Of a stretch of 8,866 bases of DNA, positions 1 to 6,131 are shown piece by piece. The stretch is from Vulcanisaeta distributa (GTDB lineage: Archaea > Thermoproteota > Thermoprotei > Thermoproteales > Thermocladiaceae), in NCBI GenBank assembly GCA_002506645.1, contig DAXY01000068.1, forward strand, positions 1-8,866, given 5' to 3'. The position numbers and the translations under genes are program-made. Positions within the stretch are counted from its first letter, which is position 1, and the number at the start of each line of letters is the position of its first letter. Under the pieces are notes generated by a model that was not told where the DNA came from, ran no database searches, and saw only the letters and a program-made list of their open reading frames with translations.

Positions 1-961
1 CCAGGATTGGATTACGCGATGCAACCATCGCTATTGTCCAGAAATTAATGATGCCGTTGAGGTTTGGATTAGATAGGGCAGCCGTGATGAACCTAAAGCC
101 CAGCGAGTAGTACATGGCCTCGAAACCGAGGGTTAGGAAAACCAGCGTGAACAGGAATGCCACAGGCACGTTCCAGTTAAGCGCGTTCTTACCCCTTATC
201 TCGGAGGCTATGGCAGGCCCAGCATTCAGCCATGGGTAAACATAAATCGCGAAGAAGGGCAGTAGCATCAGTATCGTATTCATGGAGAGGTAGGGCCCTG
301 AATAGCTGCTGACGACCTTAGCGTATGTATACCCACTCGGCAATAATGCAGTTACTGCACTTATGACCTGGGATTTAGGAGTTATGAAGAGCGTTATTAT
401 TGCAATTACTAACCCAAGTAGTGATAGTGTTGTTAATGCTGTCATTAGCCTAATTCCATACTTAGTGCCCAGGATATTCGCTAGGACTATCACTGCGAAG
501 AACGCGATGCCTACGCCGATCTCCTGCATAGTAGTCAGTGAAACGCCTATCCCCAAGGTCGATAGTACGGATTCCAACTGAAAAACCGCTGCTAAGGCTA
601 TTAATGCGTAGTACGCAAGACTCTCTACTATGAAACCAAGGACTAGCCCATTAGTTAGCCAGGCAAGCCTCGGCCCAAGGGCCCTACCCAACCATACGTA
701 GTCCCCACCAACCCTCGGTATGTACCTGATCAATACTGAGTATACGATTACCTGGGGTAGCGCGAGTAGGGCTGCTATTAGTGATGCGTATGTTAGGTTT
801 GCCCCCGTGGTTGTTGGTAGGGCGGCCAGTGTGAAGCCCACGGTACCCAGGGCAACACCCACAGACATATTAGCAACATTCACCGAAACAGAATCCCAAA
901 AACCAACACCCCTAACCAAACCCGTAGACTCCCTAACAAACACCCCTTCCCTACTCATCAT
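1..961 (-). CDS. APC-family amino acid permease, C-terminus outside the window
   Basis: This frame is open for 320 codons from ATG at 961 to the window edge and has no stop, so the C-terminal part is missing. The protein is an integral membrane transporter, very probably for amino acids or related amines by proton symport or exchange. A short polar N-terminus (residues 1-17) is followed by alternating hydrophobic helices, roughly 22-47, 58-79, 100-127, 147-163, 175-194, 228-248 and 265-287. The loop PRVGGDYVWLGRALGP (82-97) is the classic APC-superfamily signature after TM2, and a GPAIASEIRG-like segment (248-257) matches the conserved family loop after a later helix. Two consecutive ATGs (961 and 958) could start the gene. 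The TATA box at 981-990 favours a leaderless transcript beginning at or beside the first. The family assignment is firm; the substrate cannot be read from the sequence. The gene diverges from the CYTH gene. Confidence 0.88.
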   Translation of the reverse strand, partial: MMSREGVFVRESTGLVRGVGFWDSVSVNVANMSVGVALGTVGFTLAALPTTTGANLTYASLIAALLALPQVIVYSVLIRYIPRVGGDYVWLGRALGPRLAWLTNGLVLGFIVESLAYYALIALAAVFQLESVLSTLGIGVSLTTMQEIGVGIAFFAVIVLANILGTKYGIRLMTALTTLSLLGLVIAIITLFITPKSQVISAVTALLPSGYTYAKVVSSYSGPYLSMNTILMLLPFFAIYVYPWLNAGPAIASEIRGKNALNWNVPVAFLFTLVFLTLGFEAMYYSLGFRFITAALSNPNLNGIINFWTIAMVASRNPIL

Positions 962-967
962 TACAAC

Positions 968-984
968 AATTATTTTAAATAATT
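968..984. repeat. Perfect 8-bp inverted repeat over the permease promoter
   Basis: The arms AATTATTT (968-975) and AAATAATT (977-984) are exact reverse complements around a single central T. The repeat sits between the permease TATA box, which it overlaps by 4 bp, and the start codon. A protein bound here would block TFB/RNA polymerase access, so it is a candidate operator. The sequence is pure A/T and chance palindromes are more likely in such DNA, so its function is unproven. Confidence 0.45.
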
Positions 985-990
985 TATAAA
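981..990 (-). promoter_or_regulatory. TATA box of the permease gene
   Basis: On the minus strand the sequence reads TTTATAAATT. Its centre lies about 25 bp upstream of the ATG at 961, the distance expected between an archaeal TATA box and the transcription start. The mRNA is therefore probably leaderless. The box partly overlaps the inverted repeat at 968-984. Confidence 0.7.
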
Positions 991-1011
991 CACTTCGCCT
1001 ATTGATTACCG

Positions 1012-1041
1012 TTATTATTTAAACAAATAATTAAATAATAA
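1012..1041. repeat. Perfect 11-bp inverted repeat in the divergent intergenic region
   Basis: The arms TTATTATTTAA (1012-1022) and TTAAATAATAA (1031-1041) are exact reverse complements, with an 8-bp spacer. The repeat ends 11 bp before the TATA box of the CYTH gene and lies 51-80 bp upstream of the permease start. This is a suitable position for a regulator acting on either promoter. Its core ATTATTT/AAATAAT is shared with the repeat at 968-984. The A/T composition lowers confidence in a specific role. Confidence 0.45.
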
Positions 1042-1052
1042 GCCAGAGCATA

Positions 1053-1061
1053 GCTTATAAG
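1053..1061 (+). promoter_or_regulatory. TATA box of the CYTH gene
   Basis: The sequence GCTTATAAG is centred about 28 bp before the GTG at 1085. There is no Shine-Dalgarno sequence before that GTG, which fits a leaderless transcript starting at the initiation codon. Confidence 0.7.
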
Positions 1062-1084
1062 CCCGCAATTAATGCTTCGTCAAC

Positions 1085-1633
1085 GTGTTTGAGGTGGAGG
1101 TTAAGTACAGGGTGCCTGGTCATGATGCCATTAAAAACAAGCTGAAGGAATTAAATGCGAAATTCCTCGAACACACCGAGGAGACAGACATATACTTCAA
1201 TAGCCCGGTGAGGGATTTCGCAAAGACCGATGAGGCGCTTAGGGTTAGGATCTATGGTGACGGAACGGTGGTGTTGACGTACAAGGGCCCACGCATTGGC
1301 AGTGTTGGTAAGACCCGCGAGGAGCTTAGCGTAACAATTAATGACCTAGAAAACCTCCTGGAAATACTCAAGAGACTTGACTTCAGGGAGGTGGCTAGGG
1401 TCGTGAAGAGGAGGGATGTATATAATTATGAGAATTTCACGATATACGTGGACACCGTTGAGGGCCTGGGCTACTTTGTCGAGGTCGAGACCATGACTAA
1501 TAATAGGGAATTGATAAATAAGGCAACGGAGGAGGTCCTACAACTTGGTGATAGGCTGGGCCTAAGTAGGGACTGGATTGAGAGGAGGACTTACCTAGAG
1601 CTTGTGCTTGAGAAGGGTGTGAATAAACCTTAA
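1085..1633 (+). CDS. CYTH-domain protein (class IV adenylate cyclase / triphosphatase-like)
   Basis: The 182-residue protein is a single CYTH domain, the triphosphate-tunnel fold shared by class IV adenylate cyclase (CyaB), thiamine triphosphatase and inorganic triphosphatases. The diagnostic ExExK motif is at the very N-terminus (E3, E5, K7). Further charged residues fall where tunnel residues are expected: R53 and R55 in the LRVRIYGDG strand, K67 in LTYKGP, E80, K108-R110, D123 and the paired E133/E135 of FVEVE. It should bind a triphosphate-containing substrate with Mg2+ or Mn2+ in the cytoplasm. Archaeal homologues are often labelled adenylate cyclase, but the sequence does not separate cyclase from triphosphatase activity, and the triphosphatase reading is at least as likely. 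The start is GTG with a TATA box 28 bp upstream. The next gene follows after 25 bp on the same strand. Confidence 0.9.
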   Translation: MFEVEVKYRVPGHDAIKNKLKELNAKFLEHTEETDIYFNSPVRDFAKTDEALRVRIYGDGTVVLTYKGPRIGSVGKTREELSVTINDLENLLEILKRLDFREVARVVKRRDVYNYENFTIYVDTVEGLGYFVEVETMTNNRELINKATEEVLQLGDRLGLSRDWIERRTYLELVLEKGVNKP

Positions 1634-1639
1634 TAATTA
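1629..1639 (+). promoter_or_regulatory. Possible TATA box of the GlmU-like gene
   Basis: The A/T stretch CTTAATAATTA overlaps the stop codon of the CYTH gene and is centred about 25 bp before the GTG at 1659. It could drive a separate leaderless transcript. Cotranscription with the CYTH gene is equally possible. An overlapping alternative, ATTATATTA, sits a few bases closer to the start. Confidence 0.4.
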
Positions 1640-1658
1640 TATTACGGCTTTACCCACT

Positions 1659-2840
1659 GTGCATTTTGACAACGTCATAATAGTGGAGGATGATTACAAA
1701 AACTACTACCCACTATCAATAAGCACCCCACTTAGTGACTTAGTGGTTGGTGGTCTCCGATACTACGAGCACGTTGCATTATGGTTAATGAGCCTGGGGC
1801 TCGATGCCGGCATATACGTCGTTACTCGCGATTACCTGGCCAGGTATTGGCGGGGCATTGCGGATTCAATACTCTCTAGGCTTAATTTGAAGTACTCAAT
1901 AAAGTACGTTGAAAGTACCGAGGATATTAATGGGACGAACCTGCTAATAAGGACGTCATTAATACCGAAAATAGACGTATTGAATAGGTTAATGAGTAAT
2001 GTGGGGATGGGGACCGAAATTAGGTGCGGCAATAGGGTACTACTCAGCATCGTGAGTGATAGGCATGATGAGGGTAGGAGGGATGTTATTAATGATTGTG
2101 ATTTACCAATGGCTAATGGTATTTGGTCCCTAATTAAGTGGAATGTGGAACTACTCCGTAGTAATTCCAAGTACTTAGTGAGGGTTCTTGGTGGTAATAC
2201 CGTGAATTCCGACATATCGAAGAATGCAATAATAGATGAGAGGGTAGGTAATGTGATTGCGATAAACGCCTCAGTCGAGCCATTGGCGTATGTTAAGGGG
2301 CCATCACTACTGGGGCCTGGGTCGAGGGTGTTACCGCATGCGTATGTTAGGGAGGGCACAATCCTTTATATGAATAACGTGGTTGGTGGTGAGGTTAAGA
2401 ATTCAATAATGGACATGCATAGTCTCAAGGAGCACTTTAGCTATTTGGGCGATTCATACGTTGGTAGGTGGGTTAACATCGGCGCCGGCTCGGTGACCTC
2501 TAACCTGAAGAACACCATCGGCGTCATTAGGTACATGGGCATTGACACGGGCATGATTAAGCTTGGCTCGGTAATTGGGGATTGGGCTAAGGTTGGGATT
2601 AACACGTCAATAATGAGTGGTAAGTACATTGGGCAGGGGAGTAGTGTCATTGGCCTTATTAGGAGGGATGTTCCGCCATTCAGTATGTGCGTAAATAATG
2701 ATTGCGAGGTGCTTAGGGTTGAGAAGGCCGTGGAGATTTATAGGAGGTTTGCCGAGTTGAGGAGAGCTGGAACTAATGAAAATGAGGTAGAATTGATCAA
2801 GATTGTTTATGACACATCACTCCATGAACCTCCTCCTTAA
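1659..2840 (+). CDS. GlmU-like sugar nucleotidyltransferase / acyltransferase (alternative GlmU family)
   Basis: This 393-residue protein resembles the alternative GlmU family best known from Bacteroidetes: an atypical sugar nucleotidyltransferase domain (about 1-190) followed by a left-handed beta-helix (about 195-345). The N-terminal signature is YYPLSISTPLSDLVVGG (16-32), in place of the GxGTRM loop of standard GlmU and RmlA enzymes. The beta-helix holds EVKNSI (245-250), a candidate catalytic His259 in LKEHFSYLGDS (256-266), NIGAG (273-277) and TSNLKNT (280-286). In GlmU these belong to the acetyltransferase site. The likely role is making or activating a nucleotide sugar such as UDP-GlcNAc in the cytoplasm. 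The Arg usual in the N-terminal T-R-P motif is Thr-Pro here, so nucleotidyltransferase activity may be altered. Residues 355-393 form a charged tail. The start is GTG, without a Shine-Dalgarno sequence. The last 24 bp overlap the convergent helicase gene. Confidence 0.82.
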   Translation: MHFDNVIIVEDDYKNYYPLSISTPLSDLVVGGLRYYEHVALWLMSLGLDAGIYVVTRDYLARYWRGIADSILSRLNLKYSIKYVESTEDINGTNLLIRTSLIPKIDVLNRLMSNVGMGTEIRCGNRVLLSIVSDRHDEGRRDVINDCDLPMANGIWSLIKWNVELLRSNSKYLVRVLGGNTVNSDISKNAIIDERVGNVIAINASVEPLAYVKGPSLLGPGSRVLPHAYVREGTILYMNNVVGGEVKNSIMDMHSLKEHFSYLGDSYVGRWVNIGAGSVTSNLKNTIGVIRYMGIDTGMIKLGSVIGDWAKVGINTSIMSGKYIGQGSSVIGLIRRDVPPFSMCVNNDCEVLRVEKAVEIYRRFAELRRAGTNENEVELIKIVYDTSLHEPPP

Positions 2841-5759
2841 CTCCCTCTTCTCAAGCTCGTGAATCACGAGTACCAACTTATCAATGTCGCTGATCTTCGG
2901 TAAGAACTCCTCAATATCCTCAACCCTAACCCTACTGGACAGGGCTAGCACTGCCAACTTGCCGTACCTACCCACGAGTTCCGCTGTCTTGTTTATTTGC
3001 TCAATGACCTCATTATCCTCGGACCTAGCCTTACCCTCCCTCCACCTCTTTATAACCTGCCTAACCCTCTCCTCATCAACCTTCAACGCGCCAAGCCTCT
3101 CTGAACCGCACTGCGGGCACCTTGGCCTATCGGGTAAGTCCTTATTTCTGACGGATCCAACCCAACCGCAGTTGGGGCATACCAGGGTCGTTGACTCATT
3201 CAGCAGCCTTGCCTTAACACTCTCCCTAACCAACTTATCGAGTCTCTCAGGCGCCATTACCTCAAGCCTATGGCTTATCTTATCCACAACCTCCCTACCC
3301 ATTGGGCTGAACTCGCTCCTCTCGACAGTTACCAACTTCCTCTCACCATCAATCAGCGACCTAAGGAACATGTAGGTATTGTCAAGGTCGAAGTCGCTAG
3401 TGAGGACTTCCTTAAGTGTCTCGGTGAAGACAGGCGACCCCTTGTAAAGTTCTACCAGGTTGGATATTGCCAGATCACTTAGTTCCCTATCCTTCTTAAT
3501 GACATTGAACCTCCGCGCAACATGGACAAACTTCCTCTTGAATATGCCCGTCCTCGTTATTGCCCTCATTGCGTAATCAATGAATGTCTTCTCGTCCATG
3601 CTGGCCACGTCCATTATCGTATGTACTATTAGCGCCGTGTCAATGCCGGGCCTCGGTAATTGCAGTATGATGGCATACGCATCCTGCTGAACACCCACTG
3701 GATAACCAAGCCTCTCCGTTAGTATTTCACCGAGCATCCTAGCTATCGTCCTATTAACCAACGTACCTGCATGTGTGTAAAGCACTATTAAGTCCCCAAC
3801 ACGCTCAAGGAGGACAAGCCTATGCGAAGGCACCGGAACCCCGCTCTCCATGTGCTCCATAATCTTATATGCCACGTACCTCATCGTGTCCCTTGAAACG
3901 CCGAGTTTTGTTGAGAACATGTCCGCAGCCGTCTCAGGGCCTACCTTGGCTATGTAATTGCTCATCTCCTCCTTAATGTTACCAACGTCTTGGGCCACCT
4001 CGAAGGGTACCGGTATCTCCTCACCAACCCATGATGGTATTGCACCCACAGTGTCCTTGGCAGGGGCCACGTATATGGTGTCGCCAACGATCTTCTGCAG
4101 TACCCAAACACCACCCCTAAATACGAACTTAACGCCTGGCTCCCCATACTCCGCCACGAATGCCTCGTCAAGGACACCAATGGGCTCCCCACTACCCTGA
4201 TTAATAACTAGGTAGTGCTTCTCATCCGGTATCATGGACATTTGGTCAAAGAAGTACCTATACATCTCCCTCCTGGCCCTAACACCGCTTGGCTTCAGCA
4301 CCACGCCCTCATCCTCAATGAAGTAGGCAAGCCTTGGGTTGAGGACTTCACTCATGAATCTAAGCACGCCCTTGAGCTCCTCAATAGATAACTTCCTATA
4401 TGGATAGGCCCCCCTTATTAGGTTATAAAGTTCATCAATCGTCCACCTACCCTTAATCATTAATAAGCTGACTATTTGGTGAACAAGCACGTCATAGGGC
4501 TTATCAGGTATTTGCGTGGTCTCGAGAAGCCCTGACCTGGCCCTGTTTATTATTGCCACGGCCTCGAGGGTGTCGTTTAAGTCCTCAGTTATGACGACGC
4601 CCCTAGGCACCTTATCGAGCCTATGGCCACTCCTACCAATCCTCTGGACAAGCCTAATCACTTGGTGTGGGGATAGGTACTGGATAACGAAGTCCACGCG
4701 GCCGATATCAATACCCAATTCAAGGCTTGAGGTCGCTATCACGGCCTTCAACTTACCATCCTTAAAGGCCCTCTCCGTGGTTACCCTAGAGACCTTGGAT
4801 AAGGAACTGTGGTGTATGCCCACTGAGTCATAGCCAAGCATTGCGAACCTATACATTAGTAGTTCGGCCATGGACCTCGTGTTTACGAAGACTATCGTTG
4901 CGCCATTACTGCTTACCAAGTCCTTAATCACCCTAAGCCTGGCGACCGCGTCTGGGTATAGGTAGGCGTTTTTGGCCATCTCCTCATCCTCCTTACTCGG
5001 CTCTGGGTGTAGTACATCCAGCCTCATCTCCCTAACAATACTCGACTGAACAATGTCGCACTCATCCCCATTACCGACCAGGAACTTCGCAACCTCCTCC
5101 GGACTACCCACGGTCGCGGACAAACCAATGATCTGGGGCTTCCTACCAATAAGCCACTTAATCCTCTCAAGGGTCAACGCTAATTGTGTACCCCTCTTAT
5201 CCTCGGCGAGTTCGTGAACCTCGTCAATGATTATCCACCTAAGTCTCGCTAAGTACTCCCTCAGCCTCTTACCCGCGAGGATTGCCTGGAGGGTTTCCGG
5301 CGTCGTTATGAGCATCTGTGGCGGGTCCCTGCTCTGCTTAACCCTATCGCTCGGGTCCGTATCACCATGCCTAACGCCAACCTTAACACCAACCCTCTCA
5401 CCCCACCAAACAAGTCTATCAAGTAGGTCCCTATTCAAGGCCCTGAGGGGCGTTACGTAAAGTACGTATATGCCCTTCTCCATAAACTCGCCCTTATCCA
5501 TGCCCCACCTGAGCATCGAGAGGATGGGCAGCACCGCAGCCTCCGTCTTACCACTACCCGTAGGCGCGATGATTAGTACATTACGGCCACTCAATATCCT
5601 TGGTATGGCCAGCCTCTGCGGCTCAGTGGCCCTTAGGAAGCCCTTCTCAATAAGTGCTGATTGAATTACAGGGTGAAGTAGCCTATAAACATCGTCCAAA
5701 TCCCCAGTGGACGTGGAGGATTTAACATTATATTCACTCATTGCACCGACACTATTCAA
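2817..5759 (-). CDS. lhr: Lhr-type SF2 ATP-dependent helicase with zinc finger
   Basis: The 980-residue protein is a large SF2 helicase of the Lhr family, which remodels DNA and/or RNA during repair or RNA metabolism. Visible motifs are the Q-motif region (F41, P47-Q48), Walker A APTGSGKT (65-72), TPLRALN (103-109), TTPETLQ (152-158), DEVH (179-182), LSATVGSP (213-220), FVNTRS (291-296), SSLELGIDIGR (344-354) and QRIGRSGHR (372-380). The region after about 400 corresponds to the winged-helix and Lhr-specific core domains. A four-cysteine zinc finger (C861, C864, C881, C884) lies near the C-terminus, followed by a charged helical tail. The first possible start is TTG at 5759, directly after an in-frame TAA. 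The TATA box centred 26-27 bp upstream suits a leaderless TTG start. ATG at 5741, giving 974 residues, is the alternative. The Lhr1 or Lhr2 subtype was not settled. The gene diverges from the zinc-ribbon gene. Confidence 0.93.
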   Translation of the reverse strand: MNSVGAMSEYNVKSSTSTGDLDDVYRLLHPVIQSALIEKGFLRATEPQRLAIPRILSGRNVLIIAPTGSGKTEAAVLPILSMLRWGMDKGEFMEKGIYVLYVTPLRALNRDLLDRLVWWGERVGVKVGVRHGDTDPSDRVKQSRDPPQMLITTPETLQAILAGKRLREYLARLRWIIIDEVHELAEDKRGTQLALTLERIKWLIGRKPQIIGLSATVGSPEEVAKFLVGNGDECDIVQSSIVREMRLDVLHPEPSKEDEEMAKNAYLYPDAVARLRVIKDLVSSNGATIVFVNTRSMAELLMYRFAMLGYDSVGIHHSSLSKVSRVTTERAFKDGKLKAVIATSSLELGIDIGRVDFVIQYLSPHQVIRLVQRIGRSGHRLDKVPRGVVITEDLNDTLEAVAIINRARSGLLETTQIPDKPYDVLVHQIVSLLMIKGRWTIDELYNLIRGAYPYRKLSIEELKGVLRFMSEVLNPRLAYFIEDEGVVLKPSGVRARREMYRYFFDQMSMIPDEKHYLVINQGSGEPIGVLDEAFVAEYGEPGVKFVFRGGVWVLQKIVGDTIYVAPAKDTVGAIPSWVGEEIPVPFEVAQDVGNIKEEMSNYIAKVGPETAADMFSTKLGVSRDTMRYVAYKIMEHMESGVPVPSHRLVLLERVGDLIVLYTHAGTLVNRTIARMLGEILTERLGYPVGVQQDAYAIILQLPRPGIDTALIVHTIMDVASMDEKTFIDYAMRAITRTGIFKRKFVHVARRFNVIKKDRELSDLAISNLVELYKGSPVFTETLKEVLTSDFDLDNTYMFLRSLIDGERKLVTVERSEFSPMGREVVDKISHRLEVMAPERLDKLVRESVKARLLNESTTLVCPNCGWVGSVRNKDLPDRPRCPQCGSERLGALKVDEERVRQVIKRWREGKARSEDNEVIEQINKTAELVGRYGKLAVLALSSRVRVEDIEEFLPKISDIDKLVLVIHELEKRELRRRFME

Positions 5760-5780
5760 TTATCACCATGGGCCTTACCG

Positions 5781-5790
5781 GTTTTAAACC
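5781..5790 (-). promoter_or_regulatory. lhr: TATA box of the helicase gene
   Basis: On the minus strand the sequence reads GGTTTAAAAC, centred about 26 bp upstream of the TTG at 5759 and 44 bp upstream of the ATG at 5741. The spacing supports TTG as the first codon of a leaderless message. With the ATG start there would be a leader of about 18 nt without a well-placed Shine-Dalgarno sequence. Confidence 0.55.
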
Positions 5791-5827
5791 ATTTGCTTCA
5801 GTTAAAATGAAAGTCAGAAACACGAAA

Positions 5828-5837
5828 CTTATAAATA
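5828..5837 (+). promoter_or_regulatory. Strong BRE/TATA promoter upstream of the zinc-ribbon gene
   Basis: CTTATAAATA is preceded by the purine-rich CGAAA, which looks like a TFB-responsive element. This is the best promoter match in the window. Transcription should begin near 5858-5860, leaving a leader of about 50 nt before the start codon, unlike the leaderless neighbours. A weaker A/T box, TAATATTA at 5883-5890, could instead give a leaderless start near 5912. Confidence 0.65.
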
Positions 5838-5862
5838 GGGGGATGAGTCAGTAAATATTACC

Positions 5863-5879
5863 TTTAGCGGCAACGTAAA
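5863..5879 (+). other. Small predicted hairpin with GNRA-type loop in the leader
   Basis: If the transcript starts near 5859, its first bases can fold: UUUA (5863-5866) pairs with UAAA (5876-5879), G5867 is bulged, and CG (5868-5869) pairs with CG (5874-5875) around a GCAA tetraloop. The stem is short and mostly A-U, so its stability at high temperature is doubtful. It could be chance. Confidence 0.2.
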
Positions 5880-5899
5880 CCTAATATTAACCCACACCC

Positions 5900-5906
5900 G
5901 GTGAGG
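5900..5906 (+). promoter_or_regulatory. Shine-Dalgarno site of the zinc-ribbon gene
   Basis: GGTGAGG contains GGTGA, complementary to the 3' end of archaeal 16S rRNA. The GGTGA core ends 7 nt before the ATG at 5912 and 4 nt before the GTG at 5909. The spacing favours ATG 5912 as the start. This is the only clear, well-spaced Shine-Dalgarno site seen before a gene in this window. Confidence 0.55.
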
Positions 5907-5911
5907 ATGTG

Positions 5912-6094
5912 ATGCTTAAGTGCAGTGCCTGCGGCTCAACTAGGGTGACGGTCCTAATCAATGGGAAACCATACTGCACATACTGCGGGGCTAAGATACT
6001 GAGGACGCACTTAGTGAGGACCCTAATTAACATGAAGAGGGAGGGATTAATAACATCAATAGTGAATGCGGAGGAGTACGAGGACCCCCAGTGA
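5912..6094 (+). CDS. Small zinc-ribbon protein, function unknown
   Basis: This 60-residue protein carries a single zinc ribbon: C4-x2-C7, then a 14-residue beta-hairpin with NGKPY, then C22-x2-C25-G. It is followed by a basic helix (about 29-43, HLVRTLINMKREG) and an acidic end. The pattern resembles the zinc ribbons of archaeal transcription, translation and RNA-binding miniproteins, so nucleic-acid or protein binding is the likely role. No specific family was recognised. ATG 5912 is chosen because of the Shine-Dalgarno site at 5900; GTG 5909 would add one residue. A strong TATA box lies 75-84 bp upstream. The gene is divergent from the helicase gene and 37 bp upstream of the next gene, which has its own TATA box. 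Confidence 0.72.
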   Translation: MLKCSACGSTRVTVLINGKPYCTYCGAKILRTHLVRTLINMKREGLITSIVNAEEYEDPQ

Positions 6095-6099
6095 GGAAA

Positions 6100-6109
6100 C
6101 TATAATAAA
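6100..6109 (+). promoter_or_regulatory. TATA box of the membrane protein gene
   Basis: CTATAATAAA is centred about 27 bp before the ATG at 6132. It fits a leaderless transcript starting at that ATG, and argues against the longer reading that would begin at GTG 6066 inside the zinc-ribbon gene. Confidence 0.6.
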
Positions 6110-6131
6110 CCAGAAAAATCACACACCCGCG

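Noticed and set aside
363..989. Two plus-strand open frames (72 and 89 codons) in the permease region
   Set aside because: The minus strand there is continuously open for 320 codons with the APC signature, so these frames are shadows.
1832..2359. A 175-codon minus-strand open frame inside the GlmU-like gene
   Set aside because: It is fully antisense to a gene with clear family motifs. Its Ser/Leu/Thr/Pro-rich composition is typical of a shadow frame, and it has no promoter of its own.
2884..3482. Plus-strand open frames opposite the C-terminal part of the helicase
   Set aside because: The minus-strand frame encodes the zinc finger and conserved helicase C-terminal region. The plus-strand products have shadow-like composition.
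5843..5854. Mini open frame ATG AGT CAG TAA in the leader region, considered as an upstream ORF
   Set aside because: It lies before the expected transcription start (about 5859) and would not be in the mRNA.
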